Assembly (NCBI GenBank): GCA_027946555.1 | Contig: JAPEVC010000099.1 | Location: 61,721 to 125,720 of the forward strand | Origin: Gnomoniopsis sp. IMI 355080 | Lineage: Eukaryota; Ascomycota; Sordariomycetes; Diaporthales; Gnomoniaceae | DNA length: 64,000 bases | Reading direction: 5' to 3' | Made by a program: the position numbers and the translations under genes | Part shown: positions 1 to 10,743 of the stretch, in pieces | How the letters are laid out: each line of letters begins with the position of its first letter | Position numbering within the stretch: position 1 is the first letter of the stretch | The notes under the pieces: generated by a model | What the model saw: the letters and a program-made list of their open reading frames with translations, nothing else | What the model was told of the DNA's origin: nothing | The model's database searches: none

Positions 1-3000
1 CGCATCTGCGAAAGCGTGGGGATGTTGGCCAGTACAATGACCTCCTGCAGATCTGTGAAAGCAGAAGACTTGCGCGATGCCTGGTGTACTACCAATGCTT
101 GCCGCAAAATTTCGAATTCCTCTTCGAAGAAAGGAGACACCTCGCAAGCCTCGTCAACATTGGATTCCAGGCGATGTACCTCAAGTTGCAGCGCAGCTAG
201 AAGATCGCCAGCTGCTACCGCATTACCTCGGAGCACGCTGTATGCTTCAGATAGAGAAGATATTGCCTTGCCGAGGTCGGCAACAGTGGCATTGGACTTC
301 CACTTGATGGTATCAAATCGAGCGGATAGCTTCTCCATACTTTGAACCGCAGAGAACGTGGCCTCGTCTGCAATAGGTCTCTGCCGTAAGAGCTGCCACA
401 ATGGTTCCATTTCGAGACCGGTTGTCAACTTGAATCCCACGGTAAAGGCGTTTTGAATGCTGTGTAGGACGCTTTCTATCATCATTGGGGCATGATCCCC
501 ATCTAAGCGACCCACCAGAGCTTGGAAAAGATCGACACCTTGCTTAAGATGGGCCTGAAACCTGGCCTCCTCAAACGATGTAGTGGTCACGAAAGTAAAA
601 GTCCTCCACCAGTAATGTATCAGGGCACGCAACCCTGATTTTGCTTTCGTGTTGGAAGGCAGAGCCCTTAAAGTCGACTCAATGAAAGTCTCGATTAGTT
701 GGACGACCGAGTTGAGGAAGCTGGCCACGTTGACAGTGGAGTCCTTAGCCACTGTGGCCACGGTACTGGACACAAGAGAACGCTGGAGGCGATTCAAGGA
801 TGAAGGCTTTGTCCTGTCAGATGCACGGTTCTGTGCCTGCATAGCCTGTTGCGTGTGCTGAATGTCTATGAAAAACTCGTAGCAGACGCCCAGCCACTCA
901 GCAGCATTGGGCTGGATTTTGTCCGTTAAGGTGACCATTGGAGCGTTGTGTAGAGCGTGTAATGGTTGAATACTCGTCAGCATCTCGCTGCCTAGCAACT
1001 CATTTGATAGTGCTGAATATAACTGAAGGATAGTCTGCCTTGTGGTCGACGCCTTGGAAGAGCTGAGATATGAGATCGAAGCGGATAATCCCTGCTGGTA
1101 TTGAGCCCCGTCTGCATTTCGAAGTGCCCCGGCAGTACCGAGCGCTGTCTCGTATCTCGACAGTAAGGAAGAATCTCCGAGGCTGAGATTGTCTAGAGCC
1201 AAAGTAGCCGCTTCAACGGCACCGTTCGAAGAGCTCCGCACTAACTCCGTCGCATGGGCGTACCTCTCCAGTGAAGACTCGATGTTTGAGATTCTCGATT
1301 TATAGGAGGCCGTTCTCACTTCGACAGTATCGAGATAGACCTCGACAGAACGGTTGCGCATAGCACGTGACAACTCGCCATAGCGAGGGTCCATGGTCAG
1401 GAAGATGCGAAAGTCAGGATGTGGCTTAATTATGCGTGGTTCACCATCCGGGCCACTGTGCTCATTAATGCTGAGGAAGCCGTCGGGTCGTTCGAGTAGA
1501 GAGTTCAGTCTGTCAAGAACAGACGCGTTGCACAAATTTGCATTGTCAAGAACGAGCCACTTGCCCGACTCCATGGCACGCACAATAACACCATCGAGCC
1601 ACTCGAAGCGCGGGTTCGCGAGCATCCTGGGTCCTTGAAGCAGGTCGAAAGCGTGAGACAATCGTCGGCCCACAGCAGAATCTGCAGGTATATCTGATGC
1701 CAGGCTCTGGATGCCCACTGTGATTTTCGCCAAGTCATCCTCCGTTTGATGACTCTTGAGAAGATATAGCAAATTGGCCGCCGGCTGTGATGGAGCTTGT
1801 GGTAGTCGCGATAGTGTGAACTCCAAGAGGGTCTCACGGAGATCATCTAGACCGGCGTGTAGTTCACGTAAAGGATCCGCCTGCTCAAAGCCGCCGACAA
1901 GGTCCATGGCGTCTACATCGGCATTGAGTGGAAAGGTGACAAGCTCTTTGCCGACCGACGCGGCAACGTAGTTGAGCAGAGACGACTTTCCACTTCCTGA
2001 TGGCCCGACCAGAATGCAGGGGAGGTTTTGCTTTACACATATTAAGAGTGACTCGACCTCTGCTAGCCGGGGCACAACATCGATAGTGGGAAATTGGTTT
2101 GGCTGCAGCAGCGTATTTCGTTCGAGCATGGCCAATCCGACTTGGCAAACAGCAGGGCTTAGGTTGTGATACAGACTGTGCGGCTGTGGTGATGCGCCGA
2201 ATGTCTCTGTGAAAAGGCGAGCAATGTGGTGCCTGTCAGTCTCAGAGCGGAATCTTTGGGTGACAATGATGTTCAAGAAATCCGAGGCTTGTGCAGAGGC
2301 GAACAGCGGGTCCTTGGAGGCAAGCAATTCCAGCCAACGAAGAGAGTCTCTGAGATTGAATTCCCAAGGAGATCCATGAGAACCAAACGACTTGCGCACT
2401 GATGTCTCATAGTCCAGGCTTGACACGAATCTAATCATCTTCTGGACAGTCTCGGTCGGAACATGAGAGTATCTTTTGCTGGCAATGAGCATGAGATCTT
2501 GCTCGGTAAAGACATCGGCATAGACCACGATGAAACGGTTGACAAAGGAACTTGGTAGGCCTTTACGCCCACCACCCTGCGAATGAGGATTTTGTGCCGC
2601 GAACAACTTGAAGTCTGGATGACACTTGAAGACCTGGTCCAGCTCAGATATGTAGACTTCTCCACGGTGATCAAGACAAGCATTGAGACCCTCAAGGACA
2701 GACTGCGAGGCAAGATTCATCTCGTCGAGCAGCACCCATTCGCCTTTCTGCATAGCTTGAAGGAAAGGTGCGTCTCTCCACGCAAAGTTGCCGGCCTCAG
2801 CACCCTCGACAGGTACATCTGTGCCAAAGAGGTCCATCAGGTCGGTCTGGTCAGACAAGTTGATCCTGGTCAGAGGTCTGCCGCAAGCTTTGGCCAAAGC
2901 ACTGACAAGCGTAGTCTTTCCAACTCCAGGGTTACCCTCAAGTAGGATGGGCTTCTCGACGCTGAGAGCTCGAATTACGCGCATCAAGTTCATCTTGGTT

Positions 3001-6000
3001 GTCGGCGCGTCGAACGCAAAAGCGGCGTCATCCTCGCCAGCATACAGACGCGCGACTGAAAAGTCTCCGATTTGCACAGAATCGTTGCCAATCATAAGCT
3101 GAGGCTCATTTCGATAGATAGGTGTGACGTTAACACTATTCCCTATAAGCTCGCTCAACTTGTCCAGACACTTTTGCCTTTGTTCATCCATAGTCTTCGG
3201 GTCCAATGACAGTAAAGCTGAGGGATTGGCGCCGAGGGTGTCGATGAAGACTGTAGAAGCACCATGCACCAGAGCTAGAGCCGGTTGCATTTGTTCCGTG
3301 TGGTTGACGAAATTGACCCAGACCAAGATGTCACGAATAGAAAAGGCAGTTGCTGTTGATGAGCGGCACGTCTTCCCAAACCAGTACGAGAAGTCCACAA
3401 TGATGTGGGCGAACGGCTTGACGTGAGGCTTGAGTTTGTCGACTACAATATCGAGAATATCCTGACGGCTGGACAGTGGAGGCACCCAAATTTCTGTGAA
3501 TCTGTTGCGCAGCGCCGGTGACAGCTCCTTCTTGCCGAAGTCACCACCAGGATTCATGGTTGCAAAGAATTGGAAGCCATCCGCGGCTCGGATGAAGGAG
3601 TCATCGGTACCCTTCTCGGCCAGAAGCAATGTTCGTCCAGGCTCAAGTACCGAATTGAGTCGTTCAAGGACAGAATCGTCCGCGAGTGAGATCTCGTCGA
3701 GTAGAAAGAAGTGGGCGTTCTTCATGGCGTGCACAAGACTGCCGTCGGACCACTCGAACAAGGCGTTGCTCCTGATCTCGTTCGAGTGGACACTCTGCTT
3801 GAGCACTGCAGGAAGCTGGCCCATATCCTCCGCGGAGAGGCTGTGATACCTTGCCAACAGCTCATCAATGCTGCCTTCGATTGATTGGCCGAGCTGCTGG
3901 AATATCTCCACGAGACCTTGTCTTAAGGTATCTGAAATTGCTCCCCGATTCCGCACTGGTCTCTGGGAGCCAATCAGATCGCCAGTCTCGGTGTTTTGAT
4001 GAGCATTCACGATAGCAAGCTCCTTATCAGCAGCTTCAGCAAGCAGTTGGCATATTGTCGTCTTGCCACAACCAGTCTCACCCACAAGCAAGACCGGCTC
4101 GTTGTTCCGGAGAGCTTGCGAGACAAGGACGTATAGCCTTCGCATGGCATTTGTCCACACGACGCCTTGCTTGTTGTCCTTCAAACCAAGTTGCCTCTTG
4201 ACCTTGTTGAACTTTTCCACGTAAAGTTCATCTGGGTCAATTGTCACTTTAAACACTGTTTCGATGATCTTTCTGACGGCGACACGCTCTCCATCGTCTC
4301 TGACGCGCTCCGCTAGGAGCATGAAACCATTGTTAGCAATGTCTTCCCTGGTCTCCGCGTCGCGGAGGGCCCATCGAAACAAATCTCTCAGCGTCGCAAA
4401 ACTGTCCTTCTGCTCAAAGACTCTGCTGGTCTGACGAAGACGTGAGAGCTCTTTATAGACAGATACGATCCTCCTGCAGTCAGAAGGTGCAGTGTTGATG
4501 CTTCGCTTCTGCAGAATATACTCTAACTCGTCTTCAGGAATGTCATCATAGTGCAGCTCCAGAAAACGATTTCGAAAGGCACGAGAAAGGACCTTACGAC
4601 CACCATACAGGCCAGGAGGGTTTTGGGTGGCAAAGAGCATGAAGTTTTCGTGTGGCCGCACGAGTTCCTGAGTCTCCGGGATCAGAAGCTCCCTGTTGTC
4701 GTCCAGGAGACGGTTCAGTGCTTCGAGAATGTCGGTAGGTGCCAGGTTCAACTCGTCTAGGACGATCCAGTGACCCTGGCGCATGGCTTGAACAAGCAGA
4801 CCTTCTTGAAACTTTAGCTTCCCGTCGGAGCCGGAGATGTATGTGCCCAGGTATTCTTGCAAATCAGTGTGTTCGTGATTATTGATACGCACGAACTTGT
4901 TTCCGCTGTACTCAGCGAGGTACTCAATCATACTTGTCTTTCCGGCTGAAGTCGGACCCTGAATGAGAATGGGAAAGCGTCTGGTAGAGGTCGCCCGGAC
5001 CAGGTTCAGCAAGTTGCGCTCCACGTAGGGTGTTCTGATGTAGTCAGTCCGCTCTTTCGGCTCCTGCAATCCTTGCAATAACCAATAGACACGGTTGTTG
5101 TCCTTGTCCATGAACTTGACATATGCCCGCCCGTCATTAGGGTACTTGGGCGGTGTCGCCAAAGTGCGGCTTGGATTCTTGCCAAGCAAGTGATCAGTGA
5201 TCAACGGCATGACCAGCTGCTCCGATGCCCGGCTCAAATGCGTCAAGAAGCCCATGCAAAAACCTTCGTACAATGATCTCTCGAGTCCATAAAATGGCGC
5301 GACGTCATTGACATAGGTAAGGACTCGCGTCAACGTTCGCAGACTGAAGTGAGGCACCTCATTCGCTCCATCAACAAGCGCTTTTGCTTCAGCGAGCTCT
5401 TTGATGCGCATATAGAGACTAGCGACTTTGTCGGCGGCTTGGTCGATGCGGGAGTTTTGCCCACTCAAATAGGATTTGATTATTACGACCAGGTCCTTGA
5501 AGTCCTTGTCCGGGCTCGCAACATACAGCTCCGTGAATCGTGAACGGAGACCCAGAGGCAAGTCCCGCTTGCCAACATCTGTTGCTGGATTCATTGCTCC
5601 AAATATCCTGAAGTTGGGATGCGCCTGGATCCTCTCGATCTCGCCGGTCTCTGACAAAAGAATTGAGGGTGTTGCATCCGGTCCAGACTGGAGGAGGTCC
5701 GCGATGCTCTCGAGGGTGTCGGGAGACGCCAAATTGATCTCGTCCAACAGCACCCAGTCTCCATTTCTGACAGCCTTCACTATGTTGCCCTCGACGAATG
5801 CAAAAGCAAAGCCTCCGGAGCCACCTAATAATTGAACCTCAAACTGCTCCAAGTTCTTTGAAAACTTTTCCCAACGGGGTTTTAGCTCCAGCAGTGTCTG
5901 TAACGAGCCCTCGGTCTTCCGCCTCTTTGCTGGCTGACCATCATCCCGCAGATCGTCGCGCTTCTGTTCCTCGGCCACTTTCTTCTTGAGAATATCTGCA

Positions 6001-8225
6001 AAAATTTGGGGCGCTTGCTTCCAAAGTTTCGCAACATTCGTCCATCTGCCCTTAGCAATATTCTTGCCAATTGAGTCGAGGTACTTCTGATTCTTCTGTT
6101 GTGATATGCCGGTTGATGCAAACAAGTCCTCGAACTCCTCTTTCAGAGGAACGGCCAAGTTACGTACGTTGATGGGCTTGAAACCTCCCAAAAGATCACC
6201 AACTTCACTTTGTTGAGACAAATTGACAGCAACAAGTTTGTGACCAAGGCTATCGGAAAGCTGTTGCACCACGGTGGTCTTTCCAATACCAGTCTCTCCA
6301 ACAAGCAGAACCGGCTCCTTGAGATCCACTGCAACAGCTATTTGCTCCAACAGCCTCCTCGCGTGGGTCGTCGGCGCAAACGGCCGCTTGGGTTTCGCCA
6401 CACGGTTTTGCCGCTTCATTTTCTGCAATCTCGACCGGCCGACCGTAATATTGGTTTCGGTCTCTTCCATCTTCGGAATGTGCACCGTGAGATGGTGCTC
6501 CACGCGCTGATTCGACCTGCCCATCATCTCGCCTATGTGTAGGACAAGCTTGTCGCGGACACGAGAGTCCTTGATGCCACTTGCGAAGCAATCGATAGCC
6601 TCCATAAACATCCCATCGTAAGCTGTCTCGCTCATCGGCTCATCGCCAGTCTTTGCACCAGTCGCTGCTATGATCTTCTCCAGACGTCGGCACCACTTGA
6701 AGAGGTCTCTGGTGCTGATCGGACGTTCCGAGGCTGAGGACGTGCCTGACACCATCGACGGACCACTCAAGAGGAGGCATACTCGATCGAATACCTTGAG
6801 TATCGGGTCTGAGACGAATTTGTGAAGAAGCGGATACTTGTCGTGAATCACAGTCTGCAACTCTTCGTGCGCCATGTTCTGCACTGGCAACATCTGCCAA
6901 AATCGCAAACCGAGCAAAGAGGGAAGGTTTTCCTGGCCATTCATTCCTCGGGAAGTCCGCACAGTCGCCATGATCCGGAAGCTGCTTGGTGCCTGTATCC
7001 GCTCGCCCCGGTTGGGGATCAACAGTTCCCCTCGCTCAATGAGAGGTAGCAATGTACTCATAACTTCAGTCGGCGCCCGGTCGAGGTCTTCGATCAAAAC
7101 CCATCTCCCTTCCCTCACGGCAGTAGTTAAGATTCCCGCTCGCCACTCGAAAGATCCGGGCTTCGTGCCGGTTGTATACAAGCCAATGAGCATCTTGGCG
7201 TCGGTTTGTTCGTTTAGGTGCAGAGTCACAAGGCTATCGTCCATGCCAAGCTCCTGTGCCAACTCAAGAACCAAGGCTGTCTTTCCAGCGCCGGAAGATC
7301 CGTGGAGTAAAATGGGTTGTGGTTCTTGCAGAAGCTTTGCTAGGTACTCCAAGTTTCGAAGGGTCGTCGGTGTGGCAACGAGGGATGATGGTCTGTTAGG
7401 AGGGCCCCGTGGTCGTGGGAGCAACGTATTACCATATTTTACCACAAGGGTGGTGAGATTCTGTGGCGGAATTCGAGACGGAGTATTTGTTTGGCTTCGT
7501 TCTCGGGCCTCAAGAATATGCCTGTGAATATCCTCCGCACAGGTGCGCTCAAGTAGCGACAAGAAAACAAAGTCTATTGAACTTCCATCAAAATCTCCAG
7601 TCAGAACCTCATCTTGAGGAATGTGATGCTGTAAGAGGGCCTCAAATTTAGAGTCAGATGCGTTCAGAAGGAGGCAGAAAATTCGTATTGCTAAATATCT
7701 GACAGGACCGTAGACATGTGAAAAGAGATCTTGAGCATGGGACGGCAAGACCAAGGACGCATACGCCTTCCTATCGAAGTTGAGAAGCCTCCATACTGCC
7801 AACAGCCTCTGCAGAAGTACGTCTCCGGTGGGATTTTGCGGTGTATTATGGAGGTCGAGATATGAGGTGAGTTGCGCTCGTGAGCTAGGGGGCGGAGATG
7901 AATTCTTGAGGTATTCGTCCAAGAATATGGAGAGGTGTGGCGCAAATGGAAGTATTTTGGCAAACGCTGATATTATACTGTCGTTGTAGCTGCCATGTTG
8001 TGTGTTCATCACCCATCTGGCGCAAATGTCTGCAAAAACAGGTTCAAAGTGGGCGTATATGCGGCCTGTAAGTCGAGGTATGAGCGCCGCTTGTGAGATG
8101 GCATCCAGCAGATTTGTCGGATTCTGGTCACGAATAATTTGCAGCAACTCAGGTGGCAGACACGCCACTGTGGTCGCGTCGCTCAGCAGAGACGCTCTCT
8201 GTGAACTGACATCGTACTTCGCCAT
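1..8225 (-). CDS. MDN1: Midasin (Rea1/Mdn1), N-terminal 2741 codons, runs off window
   Basis: Midasin is a giant dynein-like AAA+ ATPase that removes assembly factors (Ytm1-Erb1, Rsa4) from pre-60S ribosomes in the nucleolus and nucleoplasm. The start is the ATG complementary to 8223-8225. From there the frame stays open with no intron to the window edge, so the 3' part is missing. All six AAA+ modules are visible, with Walker A loops near residues 309 (GSSGAGKT), 643 (GETGIGKT), 1090 (GPTSAGKT), 1382 (GETGCGKT), 1764 (GNPGVGKT) and 2074 (GPSGSGKS). Walker B carries DE in AAA2-AAA5 but ED in AAA1 (LIEDLD) and DN in AAA6 (VLDNAN), so these two sites may be weak or non-hydrolytic (inference). 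The helical linker follows after about residue 2350. The acidic stretch and the MIDAS domain expected at the C-terminus lie outside the window. Identity is very secure. Confidence 0.97.
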   Translation of the reverse strand, partial: MAKYDVSSQRASLLSDATTVACLPPELLQIIRDQNPTNLLDAISQAALIPRLTGRIYAHFEPVFADICARWVMNTQHGSYNDSIISAFAKILPFAPHLSIFLDEYLKNSSPPPSSRAQLTSYLDLHNTPQNPTGDVLLQRLLAVWRLLNFDRKAYASLVLPSHAQDLFSHVYGPVRYLAIRIFCLLLNASDSKFEALLQHHIPQDEVLTGDFDGSSIDFVFLSLLERTCAEDIHRHILEARERSQTNTPSRIPPQNLTTLVVKYGNTLLPRPRGPPNRPSSLVATPTTLRNLEYLAKLLQEPQPILLHGSSGAGKTALVLELAQELGMDDSLVTLHLNEQTDAKMLIGLYTTGTKPGSFEWRAGILTTAVREGRWVLIEDLDRAPTEVMSTLLPLIERGELLIPNRGERIQAPSSFRIMATVRTSRGMNGQENLPSLLGLRFWQMLPVQNMAHEELQTVIHDKYPLLHKFVSDPILKVFDRVCLLLSGPSMVSGTSSASERPISTRDLFKWCRRLEKIIAATGAKTGDEPMSETAYDGMFMEAIDCFASGIKDSRVRDKLVLHIGEMMGRSNQRVEHHLTVHIPKMEETETNITVGRSRLQKMKRQNRVAKPKRPFAPTTHARRLLEQIAVAVDLKEPVLLVGETGIGKTTVVQQLSDSLGHKLVAVNLSQQSEVGDLLGGFKPINVRNLAVPLKEEFEDLFASTGISQQKNQKYLDSIGKNIAKGRWTNVAKLWKQAPQIFADILKKKVAEEQKRDDLRDDGQPAKRRKTEGSLQTLLELKPRWEKFSKNLEQFEVQLLGGSGGFAFAFVEGNIVKAVRNGDWVLLDEINLASPDTLESIADLLQSGPDATPSILLSETGEIERIQAHPNFRIFGAMNPATDVGKRDLPLGLRSRFTELYVASPDKDFKDLVVIIKSYLSGQNSRIDQAADKVASLYMRIKELAEAKALVDGANEVPHFSLRTLTRVLTYVNDVAPFYGLERSLYEGFCMGFLTHLSRASEQLVMPLITDHLLGKNPSRTLATPPKYPNDGRAYVKFMDKDNNRVYWLLQGLQEPKERTDYIRTPYVERNLLNLVRATSTRRFPILIQGPTSAGKTSMIEYLAEYSGNKFVRINNHEHTDLQEYLGTYISGSDGKLKFQEGLLVQAMRQGHWIVLDELNLAPTDILEALNRLLDDNRELLIPETQELVRPHENFMLFATQNPPGLYGGRKVLSRAFRNRFLELHYDDIPEDELEYILQKRSINTAPSDCRRIVSVYKELSRLRQTSRVFEQKDSFATLRDLFRWALRDAETREDIANNGFMLLAERVRDDGERVAVRKIIETVFKVTIDPDELYVEKFNKVKRQLGLKDNKQGVVWTNAMRRLYVLVSQALRNNEPVLLVGETGCGKTTICQLLAEAADKELAIVNAHQNTETGDLIGSQRPVRNRGAISDTLRQGLVEIFQQLGQSIEGSIDELLARYHSLSAEDMGQLPAVLKQSVHSNEIRSNALFEWSDGSLVHAMKNAHFFLLDEISLADDSVLERLNSVLEPGRTLLLAEKGTDDSFIRAADGFQFFATMNPGGDFGKKELSPALRNRFTEIWVPPLSSRQDILDIVVDKLKPHVKPFAHIIVDFSYWFGKTCRSSTATAFSIRDILVWVNFVNHTEQMQPALALVHGASTVFIDTLGANPSALLSLDPKTMDEQRQKCLDKLSELIGNSVNVTPIYRNEPQLMIGNDSVQIGDFSVARLYAGEDDAAFAFDAPTTKMNLMRVIRALSVEKPILLEGNPGVGKTTLVSALAKACGRPLTRINLSDQTDLMDLFGTDVPVEGAEAGNFAWRDAPFLQAMQKGEWVLLDEMNLASQSVLEGLNACLDHRGEVYISELDQVFKCHPDFKLFAAQNPHSQGGGRKGLPSSFVNRFIVVYADVFTEQDLMLIASKRYSHVPTETVQKMIRFVSSLDYETSVRKSFGSHGSPWEFNLRDSLRWLELLASKDPLFASAQASDFLNIIVTQRFRSETDRHHIARLFTETFGASPQPHSLYHNLSPAVCQVGLAMLERNTLLQPNQFPTIDVVPRLAEVESLLICVKQNLPCILVGPSGSGKSSLLNYVAASVGKELVTFPLNADVDAMDLVGGFEQADPLRELHAGLDDLRETLLEFTLSRLPQAPSQPAANLLYLLKSHQTEDDLAKITVGIQSLASDIPADSAVGRRLSHAFDLLQGPRMLANPRFEWLDGVIVRAMESGKWLVLDNANLCNASVLDRLNSLLERPDGFLSINEHSGPDGEPRIIKPHPDFRIFLTMDPRYGELSRAMRNRSVEVYLDTVEVRTASYKSRISNIESSLERYAHATELVRSSSNGAVEAATLALDNLSLGDSSLLSRYETALGTAGALRNADGAQYQQGLSASISYLSSSKASTTRQTILQLYSALSNELLGSEMLTSIQPLHALHNAPMVTLTDKIQPNAAEWLGVCYEFFIDIQHTQQAMQAQNRASDRTKPSSLNRLQRSLVSSTVATVAKDSTVNVASFLNSVVQLIETFIESTLRALPSNTKAKSGLRALIHYWWRTFTFVTTTSFEEARFQAHLKQGVDLFQALVGRLDGDHAPMMIESVLHSIQNAFTVGFKLTTGLEMEPLWQLLRQRPIADEATFSAVQSMEKLSARFDTIKWKSNATVADLGKAISSLSEAYSVLRGNAVAAGDLLAALQLEVHRLESNVDEACEVSPFFEEEFEILRQALVVHQASRKSSAFTDLQEVIVLANIPTLSQM

Positions 8226-8551
8226 GGTCGGCGAGATACGTGAAATTTGGTGTCGCAAAAGCGTGTTGATGTGTATGGGGAGTTTTTTTTGGCTGATGAA
8301 CTTTTTCTTTTCTGCCGCCTTTCAAAGTCTCCCAGCAGCAAGGATCTGAAGACTGCCATCCCTGTCCCTGCATAGAAGACGACCCACTTGGGGGGAGCAC
8401 TGGCCAGCACAGGCGACATGGAATTTCTAGCTTCAGAACTGAAAAGTTGGAGCCCGTCATTGACCGCGCGAGATCGCAGAATCGCAACGCTCACCCACGC
8501 GACCAGTCCGATCTCAACCACCACCGAGGTCCTCTGCACACTCCTTCAACC
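8226..8551. promoter_or_regulatory. Divergent promoter region, MDN1 / MRPL12
   Basis: These 326 bases separate the start codons of two head-to-head genes, so both promoters must lie here or overlap the neighbouring transcripts. There is a short T run near 8284-8291 and a pyrimidine-rich stretch just before the MRPL12 start. I see no clear TATA box. A shared bidirectional promoter is inferred from the layout only. Confidence 0.6.
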
Positions 8552-9164
8552 ATGTCTCTCTCCTGCAGATACGCAGCACAATGCTGCGCCCGTCAGATCC
8601 GCTCCACATCCTCTCTGCGAACCAGCGGCGCGTTGGCCCAGCAAAGGATAGCGAGGCGGTACCAGTCGACTGAGGCGGCTGCCGCCCCTACGAACCCAAA
8701 AATTGCCGGAATTGTGGACCAGATCAGCCAATTGACACTATTGGAGACTGCGGACCTCGTCACAAGTCTGAAGGTGGGAGAATATTCTGACCATTGTCGA
8801 AGCTAGAGCAGGCCACTAACTACGCACCATCCTACAGTCGCGACTTAACATCCCAGATTTGCCCGTTGGCGGATTCGCTGCTGCCGCTCCGGCAGCACCC
8901 GCGGCTGCAGTGGAGGCTGAGGAGGAAGCTGCGCCCGCTGCGCAGGAGAAGACCTTGTTCAGCGTGAAGCTGATGTCGTTTGACGCTGGCGCGAAGCCCA
9001 AGGTCATCAAGGAAATCAAGAGCTTGTTGGGGCTCAGCTTGGTGGATTCGAAGAAGTTTGTGGAAAGTGCGCCTAAGATGATGAAGGAGTCAGTACCGAA
9101 GGACGAGGCCGAGAAGATCGTTGCGACCCTGAAGGAGCTGGGTGCTGTCGTTCAAATGGACTAG
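8552..9164 (+). CDS. MRPL12: Mitochondrial ribosomal protein bL12m (L7/L12 family)
   Basis: Stalk protein of the large mitochondrial ribosomal subunit, which recruits translation factors. Exons are 8552-8773 and 8838-9164. The 64-nt intron has a GTGGGA donor and a CACTAAC branch-like site. The product is 182 residues. The N-terminus is rich in Arg, Ser and Ala with almost no acidic residues, as expected of a mitochondrial presequence (about residues 1-40). Next come the L12 dimerisation segment (around QISQLTLLE), an Ala/Glu-rich hinge (about 85-105) and the conserved globular C-terminal domain with EKTLFSVKL, VIKEIKSLLGLSL and LKELGAVVQ. It is transcribed divergently from MDN1. The mitochondrial rather than bacterial form is inferred from the presequence and the intron. 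Confidence 0.95.
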
Positions 9165-9804
9165 GCGTGCCTGCGAGGCCGGGGAAAGAAGGTACAAACA
9201 ATATGTCATGGGTTTGGTGGCCACCTGAACCAAATCACGCATTGGCATGTACAAATGAATGTGTAACAGTACGCAGTTGTAGACGGAGACAAACCATCAC
9301 CAGCTACCTAGTTATTCATGCATTCATGCGGTGCAAACTTCTACCTGAGCTGGCTCGGAAGCAAGTGGAAGTGAAGCCAAAAAGTGTAGCAACTGGCTCG
9401 CAAAAATTTGCTTTTGGGTATATTTCTCCACGGCAACGTAAAGTTGGTTCCTCATGCCAACGATCATGGTGCACTAGCTCCATCCTTGGCCGCTATTTGC
9501 ACCTGGCCTCCATCATGCATTCTGCGATGGAGTTACAACACAGCGTCTTCCTACCCTGTGCCGGAACATCCATGCTGGTCGAAGGGCCTTGACGCACCTC
9601 AGTAAGCTGAGACCCTGCCAGAGCTTGGTGAACTGGCTCCTACTCACCTTGTATCGTTCAGCGGATGTACTTCAATTCATGTCCGCAGCTTGGTGATTGC
9701 TGTCAAACTCAGCCACCTTCAACGTCGTATCACCACGATTTCTCGAGCTGCATTGTATCCGTCGACCTTGTCTTGGTGAGACGCCAAGAGAACCCTCGAA
9801 TTAC
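9165..9804. other. Convergent intergenic region, MRPL12 / CTK3
   Basis: This gap of 640 bases lies between the stop codons of two converging genes and should hold both 3' untranslated regions. The open frames here show no recognisable protein and no intron-joined continuation. I see nothing else in it. Confidence 0.6.
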
Positions 9805-10743
9805 CTAGACTTCCGTGTGCCTGCCATTGGCTGTGTTCTCGTTCCGTCGCCTCGCGTCCTCCTCCTGGCGATGAAGACAACTATCAACAACACACCGCTG
9901 CCTCTCCTCCTCCTCCTCCTTCGCTAGAAGGAAATCGTCATCACCTAAATCGCTTGTCTCCTCCCACATCTTCCACATTTCGGCGTCAGCAGACTCGGTG
10001 GGGACAGCCCAGATGCTCTCTCTAAGCCGCTTGTGTCTCTCGCGATCCTCTTCGATACGCTGCTCGATTTGCTTTTTGTCAAGGCGGTGGTGCGACGGTA
10101 TGCGGTTTGAACTTCCTGGCTTAGGGATCGTCTGCGAGGCGGGCATGTCGCCAAGGGCCGGCTGCGTGCTGTTAACAGGCGACGACATTACGGCGTCCAT
10201 ATTGGAGGCCTCGCGCTCGCGCAGGACTTCGTTGATTTCGATGACGGTCTGTGATTGGAGGAAGGACTTGGACTGGAGACCCTGGAGGACCTGCACTGGG
10301 CGTCAGCGGACAGTGCTCCGAGAAGAGCGCGGATGTGATGGGGACAAACTCTTCGGACGACTTTGACGTTAGCCGCGCCCGAGCCATCATCCGGGGCGAC
10401 AGCGTCGACAACGCGTATTATGTCGCGCTGGATCATGCGAACGTAATCGACGTGGCCGTCCTTCTGCGCCATCTCCAGAAAATGCTCAATAAAGTACATG
10501 ATGTTGGCGCGGGTGTTCATGTTATTCTGTAAAGTTGTTAACTGTGCGATCTAAGAACAGAGAATTTTACGAATCAAAGGCACAAACCCTCTCGAGTTGC
10601 TCCAATATGCATGAGTGCAAATCCTCGTCCATATCCTTATACTTGAGTGCGTACGACGCCGCCTTCTGTGCAGATGTCACCGATGCGTTGAGATGCTGCA
10701 GCTGCGATGAGAATCGCATTCGCACCTCAAATGGGTCGGCCAT
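9805..10743 (-). CDS. CTK3: CTD kinase I gamma subunit Ctk3
   Basis: Regulatory subunit of CTDK-I, which phosphorylates Ser2 of the RNA polymerase II C-terminal repeat together with Ctk1 kinase and Ctk2 cyclin in the nucleus. Exons (minus strand) are 10588-10743, 10350-10526 and 9805-10290. The introns are 61 and 59 nt, both phase 0. The product is 272 residues. Residues 1-140 form the conserved Ctk3 CID-like helical domain, starting MADPFEVRMRF with DMDEDLHSCILEQLER and NTRANIMYFIEHF. Residues 165-272 contain the conserved Ctk3 C-terminal motif (RLRESIWAVP, MWEETSDLGDDDFLLA). The first intron lies between ER and NNMNT, which rejoin into the family consensus and so support the splice model. 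Confidence 0.95.

Noticed and set aside
9167..9592. 141-codon frame after MRPL12
   Set aside because: It lies in the convergent 3' region, shows no motif and starts two bases after the MRPL12 stop in another frame.
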